Below are positions 34,972 to 47,231 of a DNA stretch of 64,000 nt, in pieces (the stretch's first letter is position 1; each line of letters opens with the position of its first letter). The translations under genes were made by a program, and so were the position numbers. The stretch is taken from assembly GCA_037043455.1 (NCBI GenBank), contig JAWPHD010000290.1:1-64000 (forward strand), given 5' to 3'. The notes under the pieces are model-generated. The model was not told the origin of the DNA, searched no databases, and saw only the letters and a list, made by a program, of their open reading frames with translations. The DNA comes from Cyrtodaria siliqua (Eukaryota > Mollusca > Bivalvia > Adapedonta > Hiatellidae).

Positions 34972-35482
34972 GTAGTTGATTAAACTTTGATATTATTTAA
35001 TGCATGTTGTTTATGACATATATGTGTAAACCATAGTTATATAGTTATTACAGTGTATGGTAAGACCAGTTCTTGTTATATAGTTATTCCAGTGTATGAC
35101 GTTAGATCAGTTCGTGTTCCGGCTACTATTATTATTATACCATGCATACTTTGATATTCGGCATCAGTGCACTAAACGACATTATTAAATACCCCAGATA
35201 CATTTTATTTTATTTTATTTCATATCTTTTAAATGGAATGTTCCATTTTGATAAAAATCGAATTAAAATTCGTCAACATAGTTTGTAACAGATTCATCAA
35301 ATAAAAACGAAAATATATTCGTATATATATATATATACATATATAAATATATATATATGTCTTGAACAGTTATCTCTATGTAAACTGGTATCTGTGAAGG
35401 TACTAAAATATGCAGAATTGAAATAGATATTAGATGATATTTATACAAATAGATAACATATATTAAGCGTTGCATCTTTCAG

Positions 35483-35671
35483 GTAATTGTTTGGCCAGAG
35501 ATGTGTACGCATGCAGTGGTGGTGAGATCCAGAAGTGTATACAGAGATCCCTCGCTACTGACGATGTGTATGATTGTCCGGAAAATGTAGATATACCAGT
35601 TAATACTTTTCCCGCATGTCCTGCAAATAAAGCTGGGACATTCTATGTTGACGTTGGCAGTGATATACATG
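35483..35671 (+). CDS. Exon F: LDLa-like module plus linker
   Basis: 189 bp, phase 1 to phase 1. The acceptor TGCATCTTTCAG ends at 35482 and the donor is GTAAAT at 35672. It encodes 'NCLARDVYACSGGEIQKCIQ' then 'RSLATDDVYDCPENVDI', resembling an LDLa repeat (C...YxCxxG...CI..S...DDxxDCPxNxD). Cysteine 4 is replaced (Ala/Thr in 'SLATDD'), and the final Cys is displaced to 'FPACPANKAG' further on. The last 20 or so residues ('TFYVDVGSDIHG') are a linker. No stop and both borders are good, so it looks coding rather than decayed. Confidence 0.85.
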
Positions 35672-36842
35672 GTAAATTTCTAAATTGCTCACTTCCTTCA
35701 TCCAATGTTAATATATATGTACGTATATATACTTGGTTGACAATTTTTCTCACATAAGCATTGTTTGTTGATAATTTGTCTCACATTGAATATATACTGA
35801 ACTAAATAAGTTTAGCACGGTCTTTTGCATATCTAGCTTAAAGAAACTAAAGGTTTGTTGTATAATGTGAAGCATTTGATAACGTTGGCATGGCAGAAGG
35901 TGTTCTTGTTTTTCACTTATTATTTGTGATTCAAAGTATCAGAGTTATCTCCCATTTATATAAAACAACATTTTTCATATTAAAAATAAGAATATTATCA
36001 AGAGCAGGGTTAAACTTTATTAATTAACTATTCTGGGTTTCGAGTGATAAAAAAAGCAAAACCAATTGACATTAACCTTGTCATTATAATAAAAAATACG
36101 AACCAAAGTTTTAAATTTTAAAATGATCTCCCTTTATATTGAAATAAGAACGAACTTCTAATTTTTATAAAGCAGGTAAATTAAAACATTTCGCTACTTT
36201 TTTTCGCAGATATCGTTTAAAAATAATGTCCTGCATATACTTGTTTATTATGTTAATTATATTGTTAATTGCGGCTGAAGCATATAGCCTTGAATCTCTT
36301 CAATGGGATTTACCATGTTATTCATCTACTAAACTTATTTCTTTCAGTATATATATATATAGAGAGAGAGAGAGAGTGAGAGAGAGAGTGAGAGAGAGTT
36401 ATTTTCTCTAACAAATAAGACAGCATTAATAGGCAATATAAGTATAACACAATTAGTTTGACCTTTGGACTCAAGTACCATCAATTAGCCATTATGCGAT
36501 ATATTTTAGTTCTTATACAGCATCCGATATATGAGAACAGATATACACATATATTACTGAAACGAAATTGATAATGTATGTTTACTAACATTCAAGGACC
36601 ACAGATGTGTACGTGCTTGCCTGTGTTTTGGAATGTTTGCCATAGTTATCAACATCACAAAACAATGATATTTTCGACGCGGATTTTTATTGTGAACTAA
36701 CAATTTAGTGGTCTTTATAAATATATAAATAAGTATGATACCGTTTAACAGGTACTTGCAAACATAACAAAAGTTTGTATTGTTTTGAAAAAATCTATGT
36801 GTAATTGTTGAAAAATGCTATTTATTTCTTTGACTATTTTAG
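35672..36842. other. Intron between exons F and G, no gene seen
   Basis: AT-rich. (GA)n at 36360-36400 is directly followed at 36418-36452 by a short reverse PLE-tail piece ('AATAGGCAATATAAGTATAAC'). Nothing else is recognised. Confidence 0.5.
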
Positions 36843-36864
36843 GACCAATAGCAGTCGATTGCAA
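36843..36864 (+). CDS. Exon G: 22-nt microexon candidate
   Basis: A T-rich acceptor (CTATTTTAG ending at 36842) and a perfect donor GTAAGT at 36865 enclose 22 nt encoding 'GPIAVDC' plus a split Lys/Asn codon. It enters in phase 1, matching exon F, and leaves in phase 2, matching exon H. Joined to exon H the split codon becomes AAA. A 'VDC' start is plausible for the first strand of a C-type-lectin-like domain. The evidence is border quality and phase; a microexon this short could be coincidental. Confidence 0.5.
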
Positions 36865-38500
36865 GTAAGTACGATATATATACTATATATCATATTCTTT
36901 GCTGTTGCTGTTTTGTTTTTGTTTTTGTGGATAAGTTGTGTTTAAATCTTGTTCCAATTCCATTCCCTTATGACATCAGTTAATATCCTGATTTTTATTT
37001 TTTCTTAACACTTTCCTGAACAGAAGATTACAGAACCTTATAGAAATTTTCGGATATAAATATCACAAAACAACTGAGTAAACGTTGTATACATGTGTTA
37101 AACCTTTACATCTATTTAAATGTAAGTGTTGTCTTTGTTTATAAAACATTGCAGTTGCCATATGATTGTTTAAGATAAGCAATTTAATTAACGGGTGTAA
37201 AACCTCAATAAAACACCTCGAAATAACCACCAGTGATACAACATTCTAACTTTATAGATACAGTCACAATAATAATTGAAATTCAAATAGAAACAAGTGG
37301 TAAAACGTTTTTATTTCAACAAAAGTATCTATTTTGCGAGTATTGAGATTGTCTCGGCCTGCCAATACCGTAGCATATATATGTCTTACTAGCAGATATC
37401 GGTCCGTGCAGAGTATACCAAATAAAGCGCCAACAAGCGAATAATCGATATTATTCGTGCGTTTTCTCACGCTCATAAACCTGACGTTTACTTGACGTGA
37501 TGTTGTAAATACACGCTCAACGTCTATTGCTGATGCACCAGTAGTTACACATTTTGATGTCAATTGCTACAAGTTAAAAATAAGAAATCATCATCGATTT
37601 AACTTAAAAATACATTTATGTATAGTCTCATAAAATCTCGCATAGTCTCACCAGAATCGCCCCAACTTGAAGGCGATTTCAAACTTCCGTTTTTCCCCAA
37701 GCCTTGGTTCAGAATCATTCGCAAAATCTAGAACACTTCTTCGAAGCATAACTCGAATGCATATTGAAGGTCATCGTATTTCTTTACGTCATACTTTAAT
37801 GATGAGCATCAGATTGAAGTTATCTTCAACGTTTGCAATGTCAATTAGCCGATTGCTCCATTTATAGTTTATTTATATGGAAGCAGTGATAAAACCTGCA
37901 TCTTTATTGTAAACAATAAAAACATTCAACGCAAATCATACATCAACACGTGTGTCTAACGGTCATATTATTTATATAGCAACTGCTAAACAACAGTGCA
38001 CTATTGTCTGTGCCGTTGCCTTCCGGCTAACAAATGTCAAGATTTTGAACATATCGTCGATATACACACGAGGCATGATCCGCAAGAATGACGGGATTGG
38101 TCGAGTGTTCACGATTAGGTTCAGAGTCATATCGTAGCAAAGAAATCAATCAGGCCGATTGAACGAAGGTTATTGTTCTGGACGCTTGTTTCAGCCAAAG
38201 GTTTTCAGCAATAATATGAGCAATTTTAACAATATCTTTATAAATTATATATCATTGGAACTGGACATTTTAAAGGTAAATAAAAATACCCTATATTTAT
38301 TTGAAAATCTGTTCAAAGTTTAAATGTTAAATGTGATGTGCTAAATAACATAAATATGCATAAACGTATAGAAGAATGGCAGCGTTAGCTGGTTTATGTC
38401 AAGTAAATGTCAATTAATTCTATACTCAGCAAAAATAAATAGTATCCACTTTGTTTTCCTGCAAATTATGAGACTGTAAGAAAGAACTAACAATTGTAGC
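36865..38500. other. Intron sequence with unassigned open frames
   Basis: Contains a 99-codon minus-strand frame (37563-37264) and two + strand frames (37667-37867 and 37952-38137). Base composition is less AT-rich over 37260-38150 than around it. I recognise no domain, splice pattern or repeat match, so no gene is called. Possibly a decayed mobile element. Confidence 0.35.
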
Positions 38501-38504
38501 ATTA

Positions 38505-39155
38505 TTTACTTCTAATAACATCTTTGTTTGATGTTCACCCAAAATTTCACCGAAATATAACGAATAATAAAAAAAAAAAATCACAGTTTAAAAACATAGG
38601 TGTGAAAACGAAATTAACAAAACTTAACACATGTAAAGATAACGATAATAACGCAGATTCAGCAGTCTAAGTCGATTCAAATACACAGAAAAATATTCCA
38701 AACCTCGCTTATATCTCATGTGTCCATCGTTACACCAAATACAGGCAAGAATGCGACGTCGCATGCTTCTGACGTAATGACTGACGAATTCTGGAGCTAA
38801 TGCGTTCCATTCGCGGACAAGTGCTGCTGCAAGGTCCTGAACACTTCGGATAGGACACAACGTCCCAAATATGCTCGATGCTTCGTCAGTCGTTACGTCA
38901 GAAGCATGCGACATCGCATTGTTTAGTGTATTCGGTGTAACTGTGGACACATGAGATATTAGCGAGGTTTTGAACATTTTTCAGTGTATTTGAATGGCTT
39001 AGACTGGTAAATCTGTGTTATTGTCGCTAATCTTTACATTTGTTAAGTTTTGTGAATTTCGTTTTCACACCTTTGTTTTATAAAGTTTGATTTAATTTTA
39101 ACCATTCGGTATATTTCAATGAAATTTTGTGTGAACATCAAAATATAATAAGGTC
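38505..39155 (-). mobile_element. Foldback element carrying a Tc1-like transposase C-terminus
   Basis: Two inverted arms of about 270 bp (38505-38785 and 38885-39155) flank a ~100-bp loop. Both arms share 'TGTGAAAACGAAATT(A/C)ACAAAAC', 'CAGTCTAAG' and 'ATCTCATGTGTCCA'. The minus-strand frame 38977-38624 spans the loop and the left arm and contains 'VQDLAAALVREWNALAP', then 'VRSMRRRILACI' and 'NDGHMRY', the C-terminal signature of Tc1-like transposases. The catalytic core is absent. The arms are far longer than ordinary Tc1 terminal repeats. Confidence 0.8.
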
Positions 39156-39189
39156 CTTACACAAATGATACATACTGTTAAACGTTTAC

Positions 39190-42100
39190 TTTTATATACC
39201 CATAAACACATTCCGGACTACCCCTAGTAACGTCCGTACACAAGTACTTAATTATTCAGGACTACCGTAGTAACGTCTTTGATGAATAAATAGTATTCAG
39301 GACAAACTTAGTATCGTCCGTACCCACATGATGCATACTATTCAGGACAACATTAATTATGTCCGTACACATATGATGAAATTATTCCGGATAACCTTAG
39401 TAGCGTCCGCACACACATGGTGGATACTATGCAAGAATATCTTATTAGCGTCCGCACACACATGGTGGATACTATGCAAGAATATCTTATTAGCGTCCGC
39501 ACACACATGGTGGATACTATGCAAGAATATCTTATTAGCGTTCGTACACAAATGATGAATTCTATTCAGGACAAACTCAGTAACGTCCGTACACACATGA
39601 TGAATACTGTTCAGCACAACCTCAGTAACGTCCGTACACACATGATGAGTACTATGCAAGACTACCTTAATAGCGTCGGTACACACATCAAGAATAATAA
39701 TTAGGAAAACCTTAATAACGTCGGTACACACATGATGGATACTATTCAAGACTACCTTAGTAATGTCCGTATACAAATAGTGGAAACTATTCAGGACTAC
39801 CTTAGTTACTTCCGTACACACATGAAGCATACAATTCAGGACAAACTTAGTAACGTCCGTGCATACATTGCGCATACTATTCAGGACAGCAATACTAACG
39901 TCGGTACACACATGCTGGATACTATTCAGGACTAACTTAGTAACTTCCGTACCCACATGATGCATACTATTCAGAACAACAAAAGTAACGTCCGTACACA
40001 CATGCTGCATACTATTCAGGACTACCTTAGTGACGTCCGTACCCACATAATGCATATTATTCAGGACAACATTAATAACATCCTTACATAAATGGTGAAT
40101 ATAATTCAGCACAGCATGAGTAATAGCCGTACACACATAATTAATACTATTCAGGAATACCTTAGTAGCTTCCGTAGACACATAATGAATACTATTCAGA
40201 ACAACCTTAGCAACGTCCGTACACTCATTTAATACTATTCAGGACGAACTTAGTTACGTCCGCAAAATTATTATTCATGACTTACTTATAGACGTCCGAA
40301 CACAATCATGCATACTATTCAGAACAAACTTAGTATCGTCTGTATACACATGGTGGATACTATTCAGGACAACCTTAGTAAAGTCCATACACACATGGTT
40401 GATACTTTTCAGGACTACATTAGTAGCGTCCGTACACACATGTTGACTACTATTCGGGAATTCCCTAGTAACGCCTGTACAATCATGGTGGATACTTTCA
40501 AAACAAACTCAATAACCTCTGTACACACTTAGTAAATACTTTTTAGGGCTACTTTAGTAAAGTTCGTACACACGTGGTGAATATTATTCAGGATTACCTC
40601 AGTAACGACCGTACACACACTATTCAATACTACCTTAGAAATGCCTGTACCCAAATGATGGATATTATTCAGAACAAACTTAACAACGTCCGTACATGCA
40701 TGGTGGATATTATTCATGATTACCTGTGTTACGTCCGTGCTAGCATTATAATTAATATTCAGGACTTCCTTAGAAACGTCCGTACACATAGCTTAATTCT
40801 ATTATTTAGAACATTCTTAGTAACGTCCATGCACACATGATGAATACTAGCGAGATTTCTTTAGATACATCCGTACAAACATGATGGATACTATGCAGGA
40901 CACCTTAATAGCATCCGTAGACGCATTATTGGAACTCTTCTGGACTTACGTAGTAACGCCCATACACACATGATGATTACTATTCTGGACTTCCTTAGAT
41001 ACGTCCGCACTCACATGACGGATACTATACAGGACAACATTAATAACTTCCGTACACACATAATGAATACAATTCAGGACAACCTTAGTAACTTCCGTAC
41101 TCATGGTGGATACCATTCAGGGCAACATAACACTTCTTATACACATGGTGGATACTATTCACAACAGAAACATTAGTAGCGTGAGTACACGAATAATAAA
41201 TTCTATTCAGGACAACATTAGTTACCTACATGCAAACATAACAAATAATATTGAGGACAATCTTAATAACGACTGGACACACATGGTGGATGCTATGTAC
41301 GACAACCATAGTAACATCCGTAGACACAAAATCAATAATATCAGTACAACCTTTGTAACATGGTTAAACAAAAACAAATAATATTGAGGGCAACCTTAGT
41401 AACCTCCGTACACACATGATGATTACTATCCTATTCACGACTAATTTAGTTACGTCCGTACTCACATTATGAATTCTAGTCAAGACTACCTTAGTAACGT
41501 CCCTACACACATAATGAATACTTTTCAAAACATACTTGGAAACATCCGTACTCACAGGATCAATACTATCCAATACAAACTTAGTAACGTACGTACAAAT
41601 ATGGTGGATACTATTGAGGACAAACTTAGTAACTTCCGAAAACACATGGTGGATAATATTCAGGACTACCTTCATAACGTCCGTAAATACATAGTAGATA
41701 CTATATAAGACAAACAGAGTAACATACGTACACATATAATGAATAATATTCAGGACAACCTTATTGACTTCCATACACACATAACCAATAGTATTCAAGA
41801 CAACCTTAATAACGTCCGTACACACATGATGAACACTATTCAGGACTACCTTACGTCCGTACACACATGATGAACACTATTCAGGACTACCTTACGTCCG
41901 TTCACACATGATGAATACTAATCATGACTACCTTAGTAGCCTCCGTACACACATGATGGATACTATTCAGGACTACCCTACGTCCGTACATACATGGTGT
42001 ATACTATTCAGGACTACCTTAGTAACGTCCCTACACACATGATGAATACTAATCAGGACTACTTAGTAGCCTCCGTATACACATGATGGATACTATTCAG

Positions 42101-44285
42101 GACTACCTTACGTCTGTACATACATGGTGGATACTATTCAGGACTACCTTACTAGCTTCCTCCAAACACACATGGTGATACTATTCAGGACATCATTAGT
42201 AATATCCGTACACGGATAATGAATACTATTCATGACTACTTTAGTAACGTCCGTACACCCATGATAGATACTATTCAAGACTTCCTTAGTAACGTCCATT
42301 CGCCTTGGTGGATACTATTGAGGTCTACCTTAGTTACGTCCGTACTCACATGTTGAATACTATTCAGGACTTCCTTAGTGACGTTCGTACACAAATGATG
42401 AACCTATTCAGGACTTTATTTGTAAAGTCCGTACTCACAAAAATAATACTATTGAGGACAATATTAGTAACCTCCCTACACTCATAATGAATATGATTTT
42501 GGACAACCTGATTGACGGCCGTACACGCATAGTATATACTATTCAGGACAACCATAGTAATGCCATTCACAGATGTTAAATGCAATTCAGGACAACCTTA
42601 GTGGTGTTCTTGCACACATGATGCATACTATTCGGGATTACTTTAGTAACGTCCGTATAAACTTGGTGAATAATTGTTAGGTCTGCCCTAGCTACGCCAT
42701 TGTACACATAATGCATTCCATTCAGGACTACCTTAGTAGCGTCCGTACACATATTATGAATACTATCCAGGACTTCCTTAGTCACGTCCATACACACATG
42801 GTCGTTACTATTCAGGACTTTGCTAGTAAATTCCGTACTCACATAAAAATACTATTGAGGGCAGCCTTAGTAACTTCCATACACTAATACTGAATATGAG
42901 TCTGGACAACCTTAGTGACGGCCGTACACACTTAGAGTATACTATTCAGGACAACCTTAGTGACGGCCGTACACACTTAGAGTATACTATTCAGGACAAC
43001 CTTAGTGACGGCCGTACACACTTAGAGTATACTATTCAGGACAACCTTAGTGACGGCCGTACACACTTAGAGTATACTATTCAGGACAACCTTAGTAACG
43101 TCTATTCACACATGGTAAATGCAATTCAGGACAATCATAGTAGGGTTCTTACACACATGATGGATACTATTCGGTATTACTGTAGTAACGTCCGTACACA
43201 CATGATTAAAACTGTTTAGGACTACCCTAGGTACGACGGGACACTCATAATGAATATTATTCCGAGCTTCCTTACTAACGTCCATACGCACATGGTGGAT
43301 TCTATTCAGTACAATCTTAAAAAATATCCGTACACACATAATGAGTATCAATGACTACGTAAGTAACGTCCGTAAAGACATGGTAAATAATATTAAGGTC
43401 TAACTTAATAACGACCGTACACACATAATTAATACTATTCATGACTACCTTAGTATCGCCCGTACACACATAATTAATACTATTCATGACTATCTTAGTA
43501 TCATCCGTACACACATGGTAAATACTATTTATGACTACCTTAGTATCATCCGTACACACATGGTAAATACTATTTATGACTACCGTACACACATTGTTAA
43601 TATTATTAACGTCCGTACACACATGACGGATACAATTCATGACCACCTTAGTAAAATCCGTACACACATAATGCCGTACACACATAATGAATACTATATA
43701 GGACTTACCTTAGAAACGTCCGTACACACATGGTAAATACTATTCACGACTAATTTAGTAACGTCCGTACTCACATTATGAATTCTAGTCAAGATTACGT
43801 TAGTTACGTCCGTACTCACATGATGAATATTATCAGGACTACCTTAATAACGTCCGTACTCACATGGTGGATACTATTCAGGACTACCTTAATAACGTCC
43901 GTACTCACATGGTGGATACTATTCAGGACTACCTTAATAACGTCCGTACTCACATGGTGGATACTATTCAGGACTACCTTTAGTTAATAACGTCCATACA
44001 TACATGGTGCATACTACATGTATTTAGGAGAACATTAAAAACGTTCGTACAAACATAATAAATACTATTCAGGAATACTTTTGTGACGTCCGCACCCACA
44101 TGGTGGATACTATACAGGACTTACTTAGTAACGTCCGTACACACATGGTGGATACTATTCATGACGACTTTATTAATATCCGTACACACATTGTGAATAC
44201 TATTCAGGACTACCCTAGTTGCGTCCGTACTCACATGATAAATACTATTCGATATTCAGGACTACATTAGTAGTGTTCTTAGACG
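39190..44285. repeat. 45-bp satellite array, roughly 110 copies over 5.1 kb
   Basis: The unit contains 'ACGTCCGTACACACATGATG', 'ATACTATTCAGGACTACC' and 'TTAGTA'. Divergence between units is high overall, but there are locally identical runs: three copies at about 39410-39545, four at 42905-43090 and three to four at 43830-43980. The unit length is a multiple of three and several frames lack stops, so both strands show long open frames: plus with a 15-residue repeat 'MVDTIQDYLSNVRTH', minus with 'VCTDVTKVVLNSIHH' (up to 274 codons at 40181-39357). No start, splice or domain evidence favours translation; it lies in the intron between exons G and H. Confidence 0.95.
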
Positions 44286-44329
44286 CATGATTTATACGCA
44301 CATCATGATGAGTACGATAAATAATGCAT

Positions 44330-45540
44330 TTTCAAATGATGACCAAGACAATATAAAGGGCAAATATATCGTGATAATAATTGATTCCATGGGCAAATGT
44401 AACATGACAGCACATGATGAACATGTATAATATAAAGGCAAATGTAACATGATAGCACGTGATTAGCACGCATATTATAAAGGGCATTCTGTAAAACGAT
44501 AGCACGTGATTAGCATGTATAATATATAGGACAACTGTATCATAAAAGCACGTGACTAACAGGCTGACTATAAAGGCAAGTATACCATAATAGCACGTGA
44601 TTAAGAGTATACTAAAAAGGGCAAATGTAGCATGAGATCATCAGATTTACGTGCAGTCTATAAGGGGCAAATGTAACATGAGAGCACGTGATTCACTTGT
44701 ATAATATCACAGGCAAATGTAACTTAGGAGCACGAGATTTACATATAGACTTTAAAGGGCAAATACAATAACTCGTGATTAAAATGTATAATATAAAGGG
44801 AATATGTTACATTGGAGCAAACGATTTACATACAGACTATAAAGGGCAGATGTCACGGTATAGCACGTGATTAACTTACGGACTATAAAGTGGACACATG
44901 TAGCATTATATCACGTGATTAACATGTATAATATAAAGGGCACGTGTCACGTGAAAGCTAGTGATTAACATCAAGGTTATAAAGGGAAAGTATTTACATG
45001 CTCACAATAAAGGATAAGTGTGACGCGGGAGAACGTGATTTGCATACACACTTATAAAAGGCAAGTGTAACGTGAAATCACATTATTTACATGTACGCCA
45101 TAAAGGACAAATGGGATGTGGGAGCACGTGATTTACATGCAAGCTTATAAAGGACAAGTGCAACGTGAAAGCACGTTATTTACATGTACACTATAAAGGA
45201 CAAGTGTGACGTTGGAGCAGCACGTGATTTACATACAAGCTTATAAAGGGCAAGTCTAACGTGAAATCACGTTAATTACATGTACACTATAAAGGACAAG
45301 TGTGACGTTGGAGCACGTGATTTACATACAACCTTATAAAAGGCAAGTGTAACGTGAAAGCACGTTATTTACATGCACACTATAAACGACAAGTGTGACG
45401 GGGGAGCACTTTATTCACATACAATCTTATAAAGGGCAAGTGTAACGTGAAATCACGTTATTTACATGCAGACATTGCAGGGTAAGTTTATTGTGAGAGA
45501 ACCCTATTAACATGCGGACTATAGGGGGCAACTGCAGCTG
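44330..45540. repeat. ~46-50-bp satellite array, partly dimeric
   Basis: The unit contains 'TATAAAGGGCAAGTGTAACG', 'AGCACGTGATT' and 'TACATGTA'. In 45.0-45.5 kb two unit types alternate, one with 'GGAGCACGTGATT' and one with 'GAAA(G/T)CACGTTATT', giving a ~92-bp dimer. It directly follows the 45-bp array, with a 45-bp transition. It is rich in the palindrome CACGTG. No open frame of note. The following 460 bp to exon H is featureless. Confidence 0.93.
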
Positions 45541-46000
45541 AACAATGAAATAAACTTTATTAAAAATGCCAATCAAAGTCTTTAAAAACTGTATCTTTTT
45601 TACTCTAGTGGTTTATTTTAAATAAGTTTATTTTAAATAGGATAAACAAACTCGTTATATTCTAAACATTAGCCTGTATTCTATCAATACAATTTTAGAA
45701 CGGAGCGATACCGATTGTGTTACCTGAATGTACACGATAGCACTTTTAGATGACACCTTCATGGCTTAAGTATACTCTTAAATAGCACGCTGTTATATAA
45801 ATAGTTAAAATCTTAAGAGACGTCCACGCCATTTCAAAAGATATTGTATAAAGTTGTGTATATACTCAACTTATAACGCATTCCGTCCGATTTCTCTTCT
45901 TGGGTTGTACGTTTGTTTTGTTGAGTTTAGTTACGTTATAAACGTAAAGTTCAACATCTTCCCTTGGTTATATATACATGTAAGTACTTATTTATTTCAG

Positions 46001-46264
46001 AGCAACACAAATAGAAATCAAAGCAATTTCTATAGAGCGGGAATTCGACACTGTGCATAATATGACGATAGTTATATTACGATACGGTAGTGATTACGTG
46101 GTTGACAGGCTTATCAAATTGTATGAAAAGTGCACGCAACGTTTTTCGGGTGAATCGATCGGCATATTCACCCAAAGATATACAAATGAACGTCCCGTTA
46201 CTGGTCAAGGCGTGATTTTATCACGCGTGATTTTATCACGCAATGTCACGCGATTACCACACTG
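46001..46264 (+). CDS. Exon H: diverged C-type-lectin-like core exon
   Basis: 264 bp with a strong acceptor (TTTATTTCAG ending at 46000) and a perfect donor GTAAGT at 46265. It enters and leaves in phase 2; the exit splits a Trp codon, as in exon A. The encoded 87 residues contain 'ISIEREFDTVHNMTIVILRY', then 'SDYVVDRLIKLYEKC', then 'GESIGIFTQ', and end 'RLPHW'. The order helix, strand, IGx and closing W parallels exon A, so I interpret it as a second CTLD core with the helix Cys replaced (FD for FC). A 12-nt direct duplication ('GTGATTTTATCACGC', 46212-46240) repeats 'VILSR'. The assignment to CTLD is inference; exon status is well supported. Confidence 0.68.
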
Positions 46265-47231
46265 GTAAGTATACTATACGTAGTTGCAAAAGAAAGTGTA
46301 CACTGAGTTTTGTTTAGGTTTAATTGTATAAAGTTTTTTTTAAAGAATTCATTGACAAATTCCTAAATGAATATGCCAAGTTTTTTAAAAAAGTTTTTTT
46401 ATCAGTCCATTGCTAATATAATGTTGTCATTTTTTTCAATAGGTTGAATCATTAAGGGACTGTCTCTTGATAAAGAGGATAGGGGTGTAAAGTAATATTT
46501 ACAAAGAGTACACTTTCTTTTGCAACTGAGTATATTATGTTTTACTTAAACTGCATAAAAGAACAATTACCAAAATTAACAGTTATATATATATCCACGA
46601 TTCGCAAAACACATATGGTGGTCACATCAAGTTCTGTTGGTGTCACATGTTACAAGGAAAATGTCATCGTTCTCCAATGCCCGAATGCACACTTCAGGAC
46701 ATTCCACGGTCGTTCGTCTATTCCAGCTGTTAACCTCCTGCTTCACTTCATCACTTGCCATCGATGCGGTGAATAATCTTTTAAAATCAAAACTATACTG
46801 TTACACTAGTTGAACATCGATAGGCTCGTATATCACATGAACATTACACTATGTCGATACCTCTTTAGAAAATATGAAAATTATTCTGTCTCATTTAAAG
46901 TTAAAATAATGCAAATAAACTCAAAGTTCGAATCATCTCATGAACACAGTTGATTACTAGCAAAACCTTTTCATTACTAGTTTACCGTAGCACATCTATG
47001 GTTCCACCTAAAGTGTGTAAACATCAAAATCATACATTTACCATCCGTACAATGTTAACGTATTCTAGCGTCAAAAACCACCACACACTTCTTTGTGAAA
47101 GCATTAGTCATTATTGTGCTTACCAGTGCATATGTTATTGTAAATGTTCTTTAATTCAGAATTGTTATAGAGTCTTATGTTTTCTATTTTCTCTCATATT
47201 TTCTCCCATATACGTTTTTTTTCTCATGTTT
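46265..47231. other. Intron sequence, no gene seen
   Basis: Open frames at 46537-46776 and 46950-47234 have no recognisable domain and no convincing splice borders in the required phases. Otherwise AT-rich. Confidence 0.45.

Noticed and set aside
39357..40181. 274-codon open frame on the minus strand as a repeat-protein gene
   Set aside because: It lies wholly within the 45-bp array, has no domain or splice context, and equally long frames exist on the other strand; explained by unit length divisible by three.
39190..44285. CRISPR-like array
   Set aside because: Repeats are directly contiguous with no unique spacers, highly diverged, and in a eukaryotic intron.
46537..46776. Additional exon of the lectin gene after exon H
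   Set aside because: No CTLD or LDLa motif, and no acceptor/donor pair in the required phase 2 to 2 or 2 to 1.
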